NCBI GenBank assembly: GCA_026826555.1
Contig: JAKSZT010053928.1
Location: forward strand, 37,068,159-37,132,158
DNA length: 64,000 nucleotides
Direction: 5' to 3'
Source: Tolypeutes matacus
Lineage: Eukaryota; Chordata; Mammalia; Cingulata; Chlamyphoridae
Positions 60,641 to 64,000 of this stretch are shown in pieces (within the stretch, counting starts at the first letter, position 1; each line of letters starts with the position of its first letter). The notes below the pieces were generated by a model. It had not been told where the DNA came from. It did not search any database and saw only the letters and a program-made list of their open reading frames with translations. A program made the translations under genes and the position numbers.

Positions 60641-62280
60641 AAAAAAGCATGATCCAACTCTGTATTGTTTACAAAAGACTCACCTAGACCCAAAGACACA
60701 AATAGGTTGAAAGTAAAAGGATGGAAAAAGATGTTCCATGCAAACATTAACCAAAATTGTGCTGGGATAGCTGTACTATATCATACAAAATAGACTTTAA
60801 GTCAAAAGCTGTTACAAGGGAAAAAGAATAGCACTATACGTTAATAAAAGTGACAATCCACCAAGAACAAATAATAATCATAAGTATTTATGCACCTAAT
60901 ATAGGTGCCCCAAAATACATGAGACAAACACTGGCAAAACTGAAGGGAGAAATAGGCACCTCTACAATCATAGTTGGAGACTTCATTACACCACTCTCAT
61001 CAATAGATGGAACATCTAGACAGAAGATGTATAAAGAAACAGATAACTTAAATAATATCATATATAGAACATTGTGCTCCAAAACAGCAGGTTATACATT
61101 CTTTTCACATGCACATGGATCATTCTCTCAGATAGACCACATGTTGGGTCACAAAACAAGTCACGATAAATTCAAGAAGATTGGAATTATACAAAGCACT
61201 TTCTCTGACTATAATAGAATGAAGCTGAAAATCACTAATGGGCAGAGATCTGGAAAATTCACAAATATATGGAAGCTAAACAACATACTCTTAAACAGTG
61301 AGTGGGTCAAAGTAGAAATTGCAAGGGAACACAATATATCAAAACATATGGGATGCAAAGAAGGCAGGGCTGAAAGGGAAATTTATAGCCCTAAAGGCAA
61401 CATTAAAAAAGAAGAAAGAGATAAAAAACCTCATTGCACACCTAGAGGGACTAGATAAAAAACACCAACTAATCCCAAAGCAAGCAGAAGGAAATAAAAA
61501 ATAATAGAGCAGAAATAAATGAAATTGAGAATTAAAAAAAAACAAAAAAAACAATAGATGGAATTACCAAAACCGAAAGTTGATTCTTTGAGAAGATCGA
61601 TAAAATTGACAAACCCTTAGCTAGGCTGACCAGGAAAAAAATAGAGAAGATGCAAATAAATAAAATCATAAATGAGAGGAGGGACATTGCTACTGACCCC
61701 ATAAGAATAAAAAGGATCATAAGAGGATAGAGAACTACGAAAAACTTAACCAACAAATTAGACAACTTAGAGGAAATGAACAAATTCCTAGAAATGCATG
61801 AACAACCTATGCTAACTCTAGAAATAGAAGTCCTCAACAGACCTATTACAAGTAAAGAGATTGAATAAATCTTCAGAAACCTCTCAACAAAGAGAAGCCC
61901 AGGTCCAGGTAGTTTCACAGGTTAATTCGACCAATCATTACAAGAAGTAGTGCCAATTCTGCTCAAACTCTTCCAAAAAGTTTCTAAAGGAGGCAACACT
62001 ACCTAACTCATTCTATGAGGTCAACATCACCCTAATAGCAAGCCAGATAAAGATACTACAAGAAAAGAAAATTACAGACCAATATTTCTAATGAATATTG
62101 ATGCAAAAGTCCTCAATTAAATGTGCTAATCGAATACACCAGCACAATAAAAGAATTATACACCATGATCAAGTAAGTTTTACCTCAGTTATGCCAGGGT
62201 GTTTCAAGAAAATAAAATCAATTAACATAATATACCACATTAACAAAACAAAGGGGGTAAAGGCCATATAATCAACTCAT
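60641..62280 (+). mobile_element. L1-a, ORF2 part
   Basis: ORF2 resumes with 'aactctgtattgtttacaaaagactcacctagaccc' and runs to about 62280 ('aaggccatataatcaactcat'), where L1 text breaks off before the reverse transcriptase core. The endonuclease part is described separately. After it come the segments 'gattctttgagaagatcgataaaattgac', 'gacattgctactgaccccat' and 'ccaattctgctcaaactcttcc', with frequent stops. The 3' end of the element is missing. Confidence 0.82.
60850..61458 (+). pseudogene. L1-a ORF2 endonuclease remnant (202-codon open frame)
   Basis: It corresponds to the C-terminal two thirds of the APE-like endonuclease domain, which nicks target DNA to prime reverse transcription. Landmarks: IIIISIYAPN near the start, GDFITPL (about residue 43), FFSHAHGSFSQIDHMLGHK (about 84-102) and FSDYNRMKLKI (about 118-128). 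Two catalytic positions look altered: the Asn of GDFN is Ile and the His of SDH is Tyr. The frame lacks the endonuclease N-terminus, so the open frame is a chance survivor and inactive. The tail past about residue 170 is read out of the L1 frame. Confidence 0.75.
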
Positions 62281-62282
62281 TT

Positions 62283-62375
62283 GTCTTCTTAGAGCTAAAT
62301 AGTTTCTACTGTATGTATATACCACATTATATTTATCTTTTCTTCAGTTGATGGGCACTTAGGTTGTTTGACATA
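62283..62375 (-). mobile_element. Small L1 3' UTR fragment, antisense
   Basis: 'ttagagctaaatagtttctactgtatgtatataccacattatatttatcttttcttcagttgatgggcacttaggttg' matches the reverse complement of L1 3' UTR text found in many mammalian L1s. It abuts the broken end of L1-a in the opposite orientation. Confidence 0.6.
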
Positions 62376-63724
62376 CAACAGAGTGAACCTTATTGTAAAT
62401 GATAGACTATGTTTCATAGTACAATTATGAAAATGTTTTTTCATGAATTATAACAAATGTACTCCTATGGAAGGTATTAATAATAATGTGGTATATGGGG
62501 GAAAATTGAAGAAAAAGGAAAAAATTAACATATCCTGATATTTCTTTAGCTTCTGATATTGATGCTTTTGCACATAAATGAACTGTAGTAACAGCCTAGA
62601 AACTACACATCCACTTAAATTCTTTTATTTTTATATGATAAAATTCCCCGAGAGGCGAAGAAAAGTTAGGAAGAAGAATTTAAAAAGAGGGTAAAATTTT
62701 ATATTGCTAGTTAATTTTTCATTAAGTCATCTTGTATATTCTAGTTCAGTTTCCTATGGTTCACATAAATAATTCACACACTTGGTTCATAATGTGAAAA
62801 TAATTGGTGGGAGACTACTTATAGTATTTTCGTTTCTAATGCTGAATACATCTCTGAAAGAAAACTTTAAATATTTTTAAAACATTGGTATCAGATTATC
62901 TTTCCTTTGTATAATTTTTTCATTTTTGTTCCCACAATTTGTATATGATATACAATTGGGGGCTCTCTTGTGGTTCAGGGGAGAAAGTAAAGGGATTGAA
63001 ATGAATAAACTTTGTTCTTGGACATAGTTCTGAGCCCCAGTTTTCTCACTTGGAAAAGGGTAGTGGAAACAGCTAAATCACAAGTTTGTTAGAAGCATTG
63101 GATAAAGCACAGATGAAGAGTCTATATTTGTTTCCCACAGCAACTGGTACTTTAGCCATTAACACTAACATTTATAGGAGATAATCAATGGTCAGAATTA
63201 TGTGTATAATAAATGTTATATGTAAATAATTTGTTTTAGGGCATTAGGAAATAAGATTTTCAACTTTGTTTTTGACAAAGATTAATTTTTTTATAGAATA
63301 AGTGATTGATGAAATAATGTGGTAATAGCTTTGAAGAAATACAAAAAATTGTTAATATTTACATATTGATCATTATGCATATAGATAGAATTATGCCTGA
63401 CACTTCTTTGTGACAATAGCTCACAGGTAAAAATTTTGAATGTATGATGAAACCCAATCATGTGATATGCAATCAAAAGCATGCCTGACTGAGAGATATG
63501 AGAAAAAATAAACAAAACCAAAATAGCAAAAACAAAACTCTACAGCATAAACCAAATCAGAAAACAAAACCTTTATTTTGGGGGTTCTCATTAATATATC
63601 ATGCTCATAAATCATTTGATCAATAAACTGATTGGAAAAAAACATATTCTTAAATATAAAATTATGAATGTTTGCTTGATTTAGATTTTGCTATTTTCAT
63701 TCTGCCAGTTAAATTTAAATTTCT
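62376..63724. other. Intron 1, no gene seen
   Basis: AT-rich intron without recognised coding, RNA or repeat features. Confidence 0.4.
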
Positions 63725-63990
63725 GTTCCTTAAATCACAATAACACTCTTTCTCAAAGATCTTCATTGGTTCCTACTACTTCTAGAATGAAGACTAAACT
63801 CCTGCAATGACATTTAATATGAATGATAATTTACATTCAAACTACTATTTCTTTCCCTATGCTGGACTATACTTGCCTTAATTCCCAGCCTGGAGAGTTC
63901 TGCCACATTCTCCAAGGGAGCAGCAACTGTCCCCTGAGTGCAGGGGCAGTGTCTGGCAAAAGAGGATGGCCCACTGATGGGTTCTTGTTA
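63725..63990 (+). repeat. L2 LINE fragment, continuing to the window edge
   Basis: 'gatcttcattggttcctactacttctagaatgaagactaaactcctgcaatgacat' resembles the L2 3' region, and the end 'gcaggggcagtgtctggc' fits its 3' portion. It is divergent. Confidence 0.5.
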
Positions 63991-64000
63991 TTGATGACTA

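Larger units (their letters stand above)
13110..64000 (+). other. LRP1B: LRP1B intron 1 (5' part)
   Basis: The intron begins with GTAAGG at 13110 and runs past the window edge. LRP1B is known to have very long 5' introns, so about 51 kb without another exon is expected. No sequence resembling the first LDL-receptor class A repeat (a cysteine-rich module ending in a DxSDE motif) was found on the plus strand. All other elements listed after this point lie inside the intron. Confidence 0.85.

Noticed and set aside
61532..61918. 128-codon minus-strand open frame rich in Leu, Ile and Phe
   Set aside because: It is antisense to L1 ORF2, whose A-rich plus strand gives hydrophobic frames on the other strand; not a membrane protein gene.

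Overview
The window is mammalian nuclear DNA. It is AT-rich and intron-like, and long open frames are absent except in transposon remnants. Three nearly identical tRNA-headed SINEs (31135-31317, 40663-40842, 53768-53955), plus several dimeric relatives, match the DAS-SINE families of Xenarthra. An armadillo (Dasypus) is the most likely source; a sloth is less likely.

Only one real protein-coding exon is recognised. It is the first coding exon of LRP1B (low-density lipoprotein receptor-related protein 1B), plus strand, ATG at 13028 and splice donor at 13110. It lies in a CpG-rich promoter/5' UTR region (about 12280-13560). Positions 1-12.3 kb are therefore 5' flanking DNA and 13.1-64 kb is the start of the very large intron 1. 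No second LRP1B exon was seen.

The flank and intron carry a typical mammalian repeat load. It includes an MLT1-like MaLR LTR (1.7-2.1 kb), L2 and MIR relics, antisense L1ME-type 3' ends (27.1-27.9 and 29.9-30.3 kb), a solo-LTR-like element with xenarthran character (18.46-19.04 kb), DAS SINEs with clear target-site duplications, and microsatellites. One (AG)n tract contains a 10-N assembly gap.

The richest region is 49.7-62.4 kb, a nest of retrotransposons. An old L1 (L1-a: 49.7-52.2, 58.96-58.995 and 60.65-62.28 kb) was split by a second, nearly full-length L1 (L1-b, 52.2-58.96 kb). L1-b has a 5' UTR of about 110-bp tandem units and itself carries two SINEs. L1-a was split again by a retrocopy of CCDC62 (58996-60640), which reads CCDC62 5' UTR and N-terminal coding sequence, then a dimeric SINE, then antisense L1 3' UTR with an AATAAA and an A-rich tail. 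The whole unit is flanked by a 15-16 bp target duplication. This chimeric retrocopy and the L1 5' UTR array are the two most notable structures. Nothing suggests an active novel system; all L1 and pseudogene reading frames are broken.
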